In this document: one piece after another, positions 17,218 through 24,854 of the stretch | Position numbering within the stretch: position 1 is the stretch's first letter | How the letters are laid out: every line of letters begins with the position of its first letter | From: Pseudomonadota bacterium | GTDB taxonomy: Bacteria; Planctomycetota; UBA8108; UBA1146 | DNA: 47,598 nucleotides | NCBI GenBank assembly: GCA_017859655.1 | Contig: JAFMMO010000003.1 | Span: forward strand, 1-47,598 | Direction: 5' to 3' | Notes under the pieces: model-generated | What the model was told of the DNA's origin: nothing | Database searches by the model: none | Seen by the model: the letters and a program-made list of their open reading frames with translations, nothing else | Made by a program: the position numbers and the translations under genes

Positions 17218-18495
17218 TCACTCGTGGCGGAGCGCTGCGATCGGATCGAGCAGGGCCGCGCGGCGCGCCGGGAAGATCCCGGAGAGGATCCCCACGGCCA
17301 TGGAGATGGAGAGGGCGAGCGCCACGCTCGTCGCCGTGACCACCGCGCTCCAGCCGGTGTAGAAGGTCAGGCCCTCGGCGATGCCGACCCCGGCGAGCAC
17401 CCCGACGATGCCGCCGAAGACCGAGATCACCGTCGTCTCCGTGAGGAACTGCACGATGATGTGCCGCTTCTTCGCGCCGAGGGCGCGACGGATCCCGATC
17501 TCCTTCGTCCGCTCCGTCACCGTGGCCAGCATGATGTTGGCGATGCCGATCCCCCCCACGAGGAGGGAGATGCTCGCGATCGCGACGAGCGCGTAGTTGA
17601 AGACCTGCTGGGTCTTGCGTCGCTGGGCGAGGACCTCGAGCGGCACGACCATCTTGAAGTCGTTCTGGGTGTGGTTGCGGTCGAGCAGGGTCTCCACCAT
17701 GCGGGCGACCGTGAGCACCTGATCGAGGTCCTCGACGGAGATCACGATCTGGTTCAGCTCCACATCGGTCGCCTCCATCGAGCCGGAGCGACGGACGATG
17801 GAGCGGGTGCCGTTTCGCGTGAGAATCGTCTCGTGGGGGACGTAGATCTCGGTGGCCTTGGAGTCGACGGCGAGCGCCTCGGCGGCGTATCCCTGGAACT
17901 CCGTGTCGTCGAGGACTCCGATGATGTCGTAGCTCTCGGTGCCGATGATCAGGGGGCGATCGAGCGGGTCCTCGTAGATCCCGAGCTCCTGCAGCAGGCC
18001 CTCCCGGATCACGCAGACCCGGCGCAGCTCCTCACCGTCGTTCTCGTCGAGGGGGCGACCCAGCGCGGTCTCCAGACCGAACAGCTCGAGATGCTCCGCC
18101 TTCACGGCGTAGATCGTCCCCTCCACCCGTCGCGACCCGTTCCAGATCGGCTGCGAGCTGATGTGGACCGGCAGCGCCTTCTCGATTCCGGGGACCGTGG
18201 CCTCGATCTGACGGAAGTCGCGGAAGGTGAGGCCGTAGCTCGAGATCCACTGGCGGCTCTGATTCCCCTCCGTGGTCTCGGTCGGCTTCGTGGAGTTCAC
18301 GATGATGTTCTGAATGCCGAGGCGACCGATCTCCTCGAGCAGCTCCTTCTCCGCCCCGGCTCCCAGGGCGAGCATCGCGATCACGGAGCCCACGCCGAAG
18401 ATGACGCCGAGCGCGGTGAGGAAGGTGCGCATCGGGTAGCCGAAGAGGTTCCGCAGCGCGAGGCGGAAGAAGGCGATCTGCTTCGCTCCGATCAT
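17218..18495 (-). CDS. macB: ABC transporter permease, MacB/FtsX type
   Basis: 425-residue permease of the mechanotransmission (MacB/LolCE) class. N-terminal membrane helix at about 20-45 (TFLTALGVIFGVGSVIAML), a large periplasmic MacB_PCD domain (about 46-300), then an FtsX block with three helices, containing the hallmark GGIGIANIMLATVTERTKEIGIRRALGA. The start ATG (MIGAKQIAFF) overlaps the stop of the ATPase gene as ATGA; the frame is open much further but that is antisense-type sequence inside the ATPase gene. Together with the ATPase, MacA-like adaptor and TolC-like channel it should form a tripartite exporter for a drug, peptide or lipid; the substrate is unknown. ATPase and permease are separate, unlike E. 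coli MacB where they are fused. Confidence 0.9.
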   Translation of the reverse strand: MIGAKQIAFFRLALRNLFGYPMRTFLTALGVIFGVGSVIAMLALGAGAEKELLEEIGRLGIQNIIVNSTKPTETTEGNQSRQWISSYGLTFRDFRQIEATVPGIEKALPVHISSQPIWNGSRRVEGTIYAVKAEHLELFGLETALGRPLDENDGEELRRVCVIREGLLQELGIYEDPLDRPLIIGTESYDIIGVLDDTEFQGYAAEALAVDSKATEIYVPHETILTRNGTRSIVRRSGSMEATDVELNQIVISVEDLDQVLTVARMVETLLDRNHTQNDFKMVVPLEVLAQRRKTQQVFNYALVAIASISLLVGGIGIANIMLATVTERTKEIGIRRALGAKKRHIIVQFLTETTVISVFGGIVGVLAGVGIAEGLTFYTGWSAVVTATSVALALSISMAVGILSGIFPARRAALLDPIAALRHE

Positions 18496-19178
18496 GCCGC
18501 CGCCTCCTCGAGGATCACTCCGTCGCGAATGTGCACCTGTCGCCCCGCTCCGCGGGCGATCTCCTCGTCGTGGGTGATCATCACGATCGTCCGCCCCTGG
18601 GCGTGGAGCTCGTGCATCAGCGCGAGGACATCCTCGCCGGTCGCGGTGTCGAGGTTCCCGGTGGGCTCGTCCGCGAGGAGCATGACCGGATCGTTGACGA
18701 GGGCCCGCGCGATCGCGACCCGCTGCCGCTCCCCGCCGGAGAGCTGGTTCGGGAGATGCCCGAGGCGATGGGAGAGCCCGACCGCATCGAGGAGCTCGCG
18801 GCACCGCGCCTCGGAGGAGGCTCCGTCATGGGGGTGGTAGAGTCGCGGCACCGCCACGTTCTCCAGCACGGTCAGCTGGGGGATCAGGTTGAAGCTCTGG
18901 AAGATGAAGCCGATGTCCTGATTGCGCTTCTCGGAGAGCTCATCGTCCCCGATCGTCGACACATCCCGGCCGTCGAGGAGGTAGCTCCCCTCGGTGGGAC
19001 GATCGAGGCATCCGAGGAGATTCAGGAGGGTGGACTTCCCGGAGCCGGACTGTCCGGTGATCGAGACGTACTCCCCGGTCCTCACGGTGAGGTCGATCCC
19101 CTTGAGGACATGAAGTCGGGCCGACCCCTCTCCGAAGAACTTGTGAATCCCCCGCAGCTCGATGACGGCTTCACTCAC
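18492..19178 (-). CDS. ABC transporter ATP-binding protein, MacB/LolD type
   Basis: 228 residues, the standard size. Seen: Walker A GQSGSGKST (42-50), Q loop in FIFQSFNLIP, signature LSGGERQRVAIARAL (146-160), Walker B VMLLADEPTGNLD and the switch histidine in MITHDEE. The LIPQLTVLENV and ADEPTGNLD wording places it in the LolD/MacB/FtsE group. Start GTG overlaps the stop of the adaptor gene as GTGA, and its own stop overlaps the permease start as ATGA, so translation is coupled through the operon. Confidence 0.93.
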   Translation of the reverse strand: MSEAVIELRGIHKFFGEGSARLHVLKGIDLTVRTGEYVSITGQSGSGKSTLLNLLGCLDRPTEGSYLLDGRDVSTIGDDELSEKRNQDIGFIFQSFNLIPQLTVLENVAVPRLYHPHDGASSEARCRELLDAVGLSHRLGHLPNQLSGGERQRVAIARALVNDPVMLLADEPTGNLDTATGEDVLALMHELHAQGRTIVMITHDEEIARGAGRQVHIRDGVILEEAAA

Positions 19179-20788
19179 GGCTGCGGACGCCCTCTCGGTC
19201 CGCCAGCTCCGGAGCCGCCGCTGCCGCCGGCCCCGGCGCCGCCCGGCGGGCGACCGCCGCGACGCCCGCCCACGCCTCCCTCGGGCCGCCTCCGCTCGGT
19301 CGTCGGCGCCGCCTGCTCCTCGCGGCCGGAGGCGCCGGCGGACTCGACCTGCGCGGCGTCCGGCTCGTAGAGGAGGATCTCATCCCCCGGGGAGAGCCCC
19401 TCGAGGATCTCCAGGTAGGACTCGTTCGAGCGACCGACCCGCACCCGGCTCTCCACCACCAGCCCGTCCTTCCGCTGATAGCAGAAGAACCGGCCCTGAC
19501 GGGAGTGCACCGCCTGCAGGGGGACATAGATCACATCGTTCATCTCACCGATGCGGATGTCGACCGAGGCGCTGGTGCCCGGCTTGAGGTCGAGCTCCTG
19601 GCCGCCGAGCTGGATCTCCACCTTGAAGCGGCGGATCTGATCCCCCCAGCGGCGGTTGCCGGCGTTGGCGACGGAGTCGATCTTCGCGACCTCCCCGTTG
19701 AAGGACTTCCCCTTCTTCGTCTCGGAGCGGATCGTGGCCGGCATGCCGACCCGGAGCTTGTCGATGTCCGCCTCGTGCACGTTGATCTGGACCGCCATCT
19801 CGGTGGGGTCGGGGATCGTGACGATGATCTGCCCCTGGTACACGTTGTTGCCGACCCGGATGTCCTCGGAGTCCCAGGAGCGATCCGGGTCTCCGTAGAG
19901 CACGACACCATCCGCCGGCGCGTCCAGGGACATCTTCTCGAGGTCGGCGAGGTCGACCAGCAGCTCCTGCCGCTCGCGGGCGAGGCGACGCTGCTTCTGG
20001 TTCACCTGCGCCTTCTTCCCCTCGAGGCGCGCCTCGGCCTGGTTCGTGGCCCGAAGGATCCCGCGCTCCGCTTCGGTGACGGCCGCCTCCTTCTGCCGGA
20101 TGTCGAGGGGCTTCTGGTACTTCAGGTAGAGGTCCTTGTTCTGGCGCGCGGTGCGAAGGGACTCCTCCGCCTTGAACTTCTTGATGCGCTCATCTTCGAA
20201 CTGGTCCGCCGTGATGAACTCCTTCTCGAGCATCTTCGGCATCTCCTGGAAGCGCGCCTTCGCCCGCTCGAACTCGGAGTCGGCGGTGGTGATCGCGAGC
20301 TCCAGCTCCCGCTCCTTGGCGGGGATGTCCCCCTCCATCAGCTTGGCGAGCTCGGCGCGGGCGACCTCGAGCTGGAGCTGGGCCTTCTCCACATCGGTCT
20401 GGTTCTGCTCGATCTGGATCTGCTCCTCGGTGAGGGCCGCCTTCTCCTCCGACTCGAGCTGGATGATCAGGTTCTGGCGGTTCTCGACCTCCTGCGCGAG
20501 CTCGGAGCTGTCGAATTCCACCACGACCTCGCCGGTCGAGACGGTGCTGCCCTCCTCGATGAGCCACTTGATCGGCACCCGGCGCTCGACCTGGGAGGAG
20601 ACCTGCGCCGCGTTCCGCGTGCTCAGGGTGCCCCGCTCGGTGAGGGAGATGACGAGGTCGCCCTGCTGGACGGTGTAGGTGCCCCCGGTCGCGGACTCCA
20701 CGCCCGTGCCCATGGTGGCCGCCCCACCCTGCCAGAGATAGAAGCCCCCGCCGGCGACGAGGAGTGCGAGGACGAGTACGATTCTCAT
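19175..20788 (-). CDS. MacA/HlyD-family periplasmic adaptor
   Basis: 537 residues. One N-terminal membrane anchor (VLVLALLVAGGGFYLWQGG, 4-22), a lipoyl/barrel-sandwich half (VQQGDLVISLTERGTL), a long coiled-coil hairpin (about 95-265, rich in Glu/Gln/Lys heptads), the second lipoyl half and a beta-barrel ending near GDEILLYEPD. Such adaptors join an inner-membrane ABC pump to a TolC channel. The hairpin is long, as needed to span to the channel. The last about 55 residues are an unusual Gly/Arg/Pro-rich tail (GGRRGGRPPGGAGAGGSGG), not part of the family fold and of unknown role. Start ATG overlaps the tolC stop as ATGA; its stop overlaps the ATPase start as GTGA. Confidence 0.9.
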   Translation of the reverse strand: MRIVLVLALLVAGGGFYLWQGGAATMGTGVESATGGTYTVQQGDLVISLTERGTLSTRNAAQVSSQVERRVPIKWLIEEGSTVSTGEVVVEFDSSELAQEVENRQNLIIQLESEEKAALTEEQIQIEQNQTDVEKAQLQLEVARAELAKLMEGDIPAKERELELAITTADSEFERAKARFQEMPKMLEKEFITADQFEDERIKKFKAEESLRTARQNKDLYLKYQKPLDIRQKEAAVTEAERGILRATNQAEARLEGKKAQVNQKQRRLARERQELLVDLADLEKMSLDAPADGVVLYGDPDRSWDSEDIRVGNNVYQGQIIVTIPDPTEMAVQINVHEADIDKLRVGMPATIRSETKKGKSFNGEVAKIDSVANAGNRRWGDQIRRFKVEIQLGGQELDLKPGTSASVDIRIGEMNDVIYVPLQAVHSRQGRFFCYQRKDGLVVESRVRVGRSNESYLEILEGLSPGDEILLYEPDAAQVESAGASGREEQAAPTTERRRPEGGVGGRRGGRPPGGAGAGGSGGSGAGGPRGRPQP

Positions 20789-22434
20789 TCTTCCACCTGT
20801 CCCGAGTCGTCGACGAAGAGGAGCCCGAGCTGACGCAGGAGGGTCAGGCGGGCGATCTCATGGTCGACGATCCGATCGAGCTGCTGGTTCTGGGCGTCGG
20901 TCAACTGGTCGGCGGCCTCCGTGACATCGCGGTTCGTCGCGAGACCGGACTCGAACTCGAGGCTCGCCTTCTCCAGCGAGAGCTCGAGGGATCGGATCTC
21001 CTTCTCACCGATCTCGATCTGGGTCCTCCGCTGCCGGAGGGTCCCGAGGGAGTTTCGCACCTCGAGGATGACCTGGTCCTCGGTCCGGTCGAGGTCCCGC
21101 TCCGCCTGGAGGAGCGAGATCTCCGCCGAGCGCAGGGAGGCCCGCTCCGACTTCCGGTCGAAGGGGATCTCGAGCGCGAAGCCGATGGAGGCGGCATCCC
21201 GCTCGTGGAAGTCGAGCTGTCGCAGGCTGCTCTGGGAGTCGCTGCTCGTCGACCACGATGCGCTCAGGTTGAAGTTCGGCAGGATCCGGTCCCGAGCGAT
21301 CGTCACCGAGCGGCGCTGGTCCTCCAGGCGATCCCGCTCGGTCACGAGGTCGAGCCGGTTGTGGAGGGCGGCGCGCACTGCGGCATCCAGATCGAGGGCG
21401 AGCTCGTTGAGATCGGGGAAGGTGTCCTCGACGTCGAACTCCACCTCGGTGGGGAGGCCGAGGTCGATCTTGAATCGGTCCAGGGCGACCGCGAAGCCCT
21501 GCTCGGCGGAGAGGTACTGATCCTGCGCCTGCAGGAGGGACTGCTCGGCCCGGAAGACGCTGAGGGAGTCTCCACGCCCGAGGCGGAAGAGAGCCTGTGC
21601 CTGGTCGTAGGCGAACTGCTGCCGCTCGATGTTCTGGCGCGTGTTCTCGAGCTGCTGCTCCTGGGAGAGCAGCGCGTAGTAGTCGTCGATGATCCGGATG
21701 ACGAAGTCCTGACGGAAGAGCTCGAAGCTCCGCGCCTCGTACAGGAGGGAGCGCTCCGCCTGGGTCAGCCCCTCGAAGGCGATGGCGTTCCCCGCTCCCC
21801 GCAGAAGCGGTTGGGAGAAGGAGACGGTCGTGCCGCCGGAGACGCTCTGATCCGGCCCGAGACCGTCGGAGACCCGGTCATAGCCCCAGGAGGTGTCCAC
21901 GCTCAGGGTTCCGCCCCCGAAGGTGAGGTAGCTGCCGCCGAGCGAGAGGGAGGCGACATCGGAGGAGCGCAGGTCGCTCGCGTCGGAGAGGGTGTAGTTC
22001 ACCGACCCGTCGAAGACCGGGCGCAGGAAGTCGCGACGCGTCACGCCCAGGTCGATGGCGGAGAGGAAGAGGGACTCCCGCCGCGCCTGGTACTCACGGC
22101 TGTGCTCGGTGGCGATGCGGATCGCATCGACGAGGCGCAGCGGATCGGGCACCTCGATGTCCGTGACCGGGGCCTCGCTCACCTCCGCCGGATCGGTGAC
22201 CCCCTCGAGGCGCGGGTCGATGAGCTCGTCCCGACGGAAGGCGGCGACCTCGGCGCGCTTCTCCGCCTCGATCGCCCGCCCCTCCTCGCTGGTGCGGCCC
22301 CCCCAGAGCCCGGCGCAGCCGCTGAGCGGCAGCAGCGCCGGCAGGAGCAGGACCAGCAGCACCCGGGAGCGGACCCGGGGAGGACGCGGAGCCATCCCGC
22401 GCTGCGAGCGATCCGGACGGCAGACGATGCGCAT
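20785..22434 (-). CDS. TolC-family outer membrane efflux lipoprotein
   Basis: 549 residues; the outer-membrane channel of the exporter encoded by the next three genes. N-terminus MRIVCRPDRSQRG, then a hydrophobic stretch ending in the lipobox LPLSGC (Cys40), so a lipid-anchored TolC relative as in OprM/NodT proteins. Two repeated halves of long helices and strands follow, each with the typical NRLDLVTERDRLEDQRRSV and ERSLLYEARSFELFRQDFV kind of sequence. I choose the ATG at 22434 because GAGAGGAGACCC precedes it; an inner ATG at 22395 (MAPRPP) would also keep the signal peptide. First gene of the operon tolC-macA-ATPase-permease. Confidence 0.9.
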   Translation of the reverse strand: MRIVCRPDRSQRGMAPRPPRVRSRVLLVLLLPALLPLSGCAGLWGGRTSEEGRAIEAEKRAEVAAFRRDELIDPRLEGVTDPAEVSEAPVTDIEVPDPLRLVDAIRIATEHSREYQARRESLFLSAIDLGVTRRDFLRPVFDGSVNYTLSDASDLRSSDVASLSLGGSYLTFGGGTLSVDTSWGYDRVSDGLGPDQSVSGGTTVSFSQPLLRGAGNAIAFEGLTQAERSLLYEARSFELFRQDFVIRIIDDYYALLSQEQQLENTRQNIERQQFAYDQAQALFRLGRGDSLSVFRAEQSLLQAQDQYLSAEQGFAVALDRFKIDLGLPTEVEFDVEDTFPDLNELALDLDAAVRAALHNRLDLVTERDRLEDQRRSVTIARDRILPNFNLSASWSTSSDSQSSLRQLDFHERDAASIGFALEIPFDRKSERASLRSAEISLLQAERDLDRTEDQVILEVRNSLGTLRQRRTQIEIGEKEIRSLELSLEKASLEFESGLATNRDVTEAADQLTDAQNQQLDRIVDHEIARLTLLRQLGLLFVDDSGQVEE

Positions 22435-22737
22435 CGGGTCTCCTCTCTCGGGGTCGGGAATGCTCCGTGCCTCCCCCCGCCCGCGACGGAGGGCTCGACT
22501 CACCCGGTCTTCGTTCCCCTAAGGAACTTGGATGCGGGGGGATCGAGGAGGATGGGAGGATTCCGGCGGGGCTCACACCGTCCAGCGAAGCGGTCCGGGC
22601 CCCTCGTTGCGAGACGGGCAGAAGGCGGTCAGGGTCGCGAAGATACCCGAGGACCTCCTCCGCCGCTAGAGGCCAGCAGGAGGGCTCACAACCACAAGCC
22701 CTTGTCTTGTTTTGACTTGGGAACGCCGCGGGGCGGA
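22435..22737. other. 303-nt leader/promoter region of the tolC-macAB operon
   Basis: No gene. It separates the end of the VKOR-DsbA gene from tolC and must hold the operon promoter. The part nearest 22680-22725 is distinctly AT-richer (TTGTCTTGTTTTGACTTGG on the plus strand) and contains the small palindrome ACAAG-CC-CTTGT at about 22694-22705. I could not place confident -35/-10 boxes for the minus strand. Confidence 0.4.
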
Positions 22738-24237
22738 TCACCAGGGCTGGCCGGCGCGCTCCCGGGTGCCCTTCAGCTTGCCGGCATGAATCTTCCAGAA
22801 CCCGGCGTTCGTCCGGATCGCGCGGCTGACCGGGCGCTTGTTCAGATAGACAGCCGGCGTTCCGGGGATGCGAAGGACGTTCGCGGCCCCCCGCATGTCC
22901 TCGTCGATCCGGCGCTGCACCTCGGCCGAGCCCATGTCGGAGATGAAGCGACCCAGATCGAGACCGGTCTCCTGGGCCGCGGCGGTGTAGTCGACCGCCG
23001 CGAGCTCGGGGTAGCGCTCGTGCAGGTAGGCGTGCATCCGCCAGAAGGCGTCGTTCCCCTGGAGCCGGGCCGCCTCCAGTGCCTTGGCCCCCTTCAGACC
23101 CTCGGTGTGGTCGCTGCGGATGTAGTGCTTGTAGATCACCTCGAGATGCCCGTTGAAGATCCCCACCAGCTCATCCTCGAGGAACGCGTGGAACTTGTGG
23201 CAGTTCGGGCACTCCGGATCGCCGTAGACCACGACCTGCATGTAGTAACCGGTCCGACTCCGTGCGGTCCCGCTCTTGCGATCGATGAAGGTCGCCGGCT
23301 CGAGGCGCGGGTCATCGTCCCGAAGCGGGATCTCGAGCTTCCCCTGCTCCATGAAGGCCGCATCGAGGATCTCGATGTCCCCCGCGAACTCCTGCAGTCG
23401 GGCGTTCTCCTCCCGCAGAGCGGCGAGCTCGGTCCGCATCGCCGCGACCTCCGCATCGGTCGCGGGGCCCGCCGCGGCGAGCTCCGCCTCCAGAGTGGCG
23501 ATCCGGGTCTTGAGCTCCTCGTTCTGCACCACGAGGTCCGCCTCCCCCTCCGTCCCGGCCTGCAGCGCCCGCAGCTCCTCCGCCGCCTCGGCGTAGGCGC
23601 CGAGGAGGTGGCCGGCACGAACCGCCCGGTAGGAGTGCCATTCGGCGGCACAAACCGCGAGGACGAGCAGGCCGAGGGCGATCCCCAGCCGCGGATCGGG
23701 GAAGGGGAGGACCGGCTGCACCAGACCTTCCCCCTCCTGGGGGAACCCGGGTTCGGTCGGTCTCAGCCTCCAGAGGAGGAAGGCGACCGCGAAGTTGCAG
23801 AGGTGGGTCCCGAGGCAGAGGGGACAGGTGTGGCCGATGACCCCCCACATGATGCCGAGGAAGGTGAAGGAGCCGAGGACACCGACCGCGACGACCCCGA
23901 GGACCGCGGTGTGCAGTCGACGGACCGGCCAGGTCGGAGAGCCGACGAGACCGAGGTAGATCGCGAGAAAGGTCGCGTAGAAGAGGCCCAGCGCCGCCAC
24001 GGGGATGCGCCCGTCGCGCAGCTCCTCCCCGCTCACCCCCTCGGGCGCGAACGGGAAGTAGCCGTAGCGGGAGGTGATCACCTTGTCGCAGCCGACGCTC
24101 TCCGGTCCGCAGAGCTTGCCGAGCAGCCCGGGGTCGCTCGTGCCCCGGGCGTGCATGTCGAGGAGCTGGGATGAGAGGAGGAGCGCGACGAGGGCGAGGG
24201 CGAAGGCGGTCCAGCGGAGGATCTTCGGGTTCGTCAT
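22738..24237 (-). CDS. VKOR-DsbA fusion, disulfide-bond forming protein
   Basis: 499 residues combining an integral VKOR (DsbB-like quinone reductase) with a DsbA/thioredoxin domain. VKOR part about 1-200: helices around FALALVALLLSSQLL and later ones, the loop cysteines Cys43 and Cys50 and the active CPLC (Cys138/Cys141) in HTCPLCLGTH. Then a soluble coiled-coil linker (about 215-285, AEELRAL, EELKTRIATLEAEL, AALREENARL). Then a thioredoxin-like domain with CPNC (343-346) in YGDPECPNCHKFH and the cis-proline segment IPGTPAVYLN. Such fusions carry out oxidative folding of exported proteins. Start at MTNPKILRW, where the first helix begins; the frame continues 21 codons upstream without a membrane-like sequence. 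The long coil between the domains is more than most fusions have. Confidence 0.9.
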   Translation of the reverse strand: MTNPKILRWTAFALALVALLLSSQLLDMHARGTSDPGLLGKLCGPESVGCDKVITSRYGYFPFAPEGVSGEELRDGRIPVAALGLFYATFLAIYLGLVGSPTWPVRRLHTAVLGVVAVGVLGSFTFLGIMWGVIGHTCPLCLGTHLCNFAVAFLLWRLRPTEPGFPQEGEGLVQPVLPFPDPRLGIALGLLVLAVCAAEWHSYRAVRAGHLLGAYAEAAEELRALQAGTEGEADLVVQNEELKTRIATLEAELAAAGPATDAEVAAMRTELAALREENARLQEFAGDIEILDAAFMEQGKLEIPLRDDDPRLEPATFIDRKSGTARSRTGYYMQVVVYGDPECPNCHKFHAFLEDELVGIFNGHLEVIYKHYIRSDHTEGLKGAKALEAARLQGNDAFWRMHAYLHERYPELAAVDYTAAAQETGLDLGRFISDMGSAEVQRRIDEDMRGAANVLRIPGTPAVYLNKRPVSRAIRTNAGFWKIHAGKLKGTRERAGQPW

Positions 24238-24344
24238 TCGGGGCGGTCCCTTCCGGCGCAGTCCGGGGGGGATCGTAACGGATCCGCCCCGAGCCGCCAC
24301 ATCGCCCGCTGGATCCGCCGCGCCGGGGTCGGAGACGACCGGTC

Positions 24345-24854
24345 TCAGTGCCCCTCGAGGGCATCATCGTCGTGGAACGCGAGCCCGTGCCCCGGCCCGG
24401 CGACCGACTTCGCGATCCAGACGATCTGCCCCGTGTGCCAACCGAAGTGCTCCTGAACATGGAGGACCGCATCGAGCCCGGTGACCGGGAAGCCCTGGAT
24501 CGAGGTGTCGCGCAGGAGCGCCTCCTCATCGAGGGAGCGCAGCACCGGGAAGCTCGCGGTGACGGTCGCGCGGAGGTCGGCGAGGAGGGTGCCGGAGTCC
24601 GCCCCTCCTCGGGCGGAGAACTCCTGCTTGCGGGCCCGCGCGGTGGGTCCCCCCCCGAGCCCTCCGAGGAGCCACTGCCGGACGTTCCCCTCGAGGTGGA
24701 GGAGGAGGTTCCCGACCGAGGGGACATCCTCGTGCGGCCGCCACCAGAGGCGATCCGGAGGGAGGAGGGCGACCGCCGCCTCGAGGCGGGGGAGGTACTC
24801 CTCCTCGAAGCGGCGGATCGTCTCCTCCACGAGCCGCTCCCCGAGGAGGCTCAC
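24345..24854 (-). CDS. DinB-family (DUF1572-like) putative metal-dependent protein
   Basis: 169-residue four-helix-bundle protein of the DinB superfamily. The three metal-binding histidines are visible: His53 in LLLHLEGNVRQW, and His136 and His140 in HVQEHFGWHTGQI. The opening LVEETIRRFEEEYLPRLEAAV and the WWRPHEDVPSVGNLL block are like DUF1572 members. Related proteins include thiol transferases (bacillithiol or mycothiol users), but the reaction here cannot be told. Start is GTG (GTGAGCCTCCTC), which overlaps the stop of the OPT gene as GTGA, so it is translationally coupled to a transporter gene. Confidence 0.85.
   Translation of the reverse strand: MSLLGERLVEETIRRFEEEYLPRLEAAVALLPPDRLWWRPHEDVPSVGNLLLHLEGNVRQWLLGGLGGGPTARARKQEFSARGGADSGTLLADLRATVTASFPVLRSLDEEALLRDTSIQGFPVTGLDAVLHVQEHFGWHTGQIVWIAKSVAGPGHGLAFHDDDALEGH

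Noticed and set aside
20764..24174. Long plus-strand open frame across tolC and the VKOR-DsbA gene
   Set aside because: It spans two convincing minus-strand genes and their spacer, which no real gene would do; composition is mirror-type.
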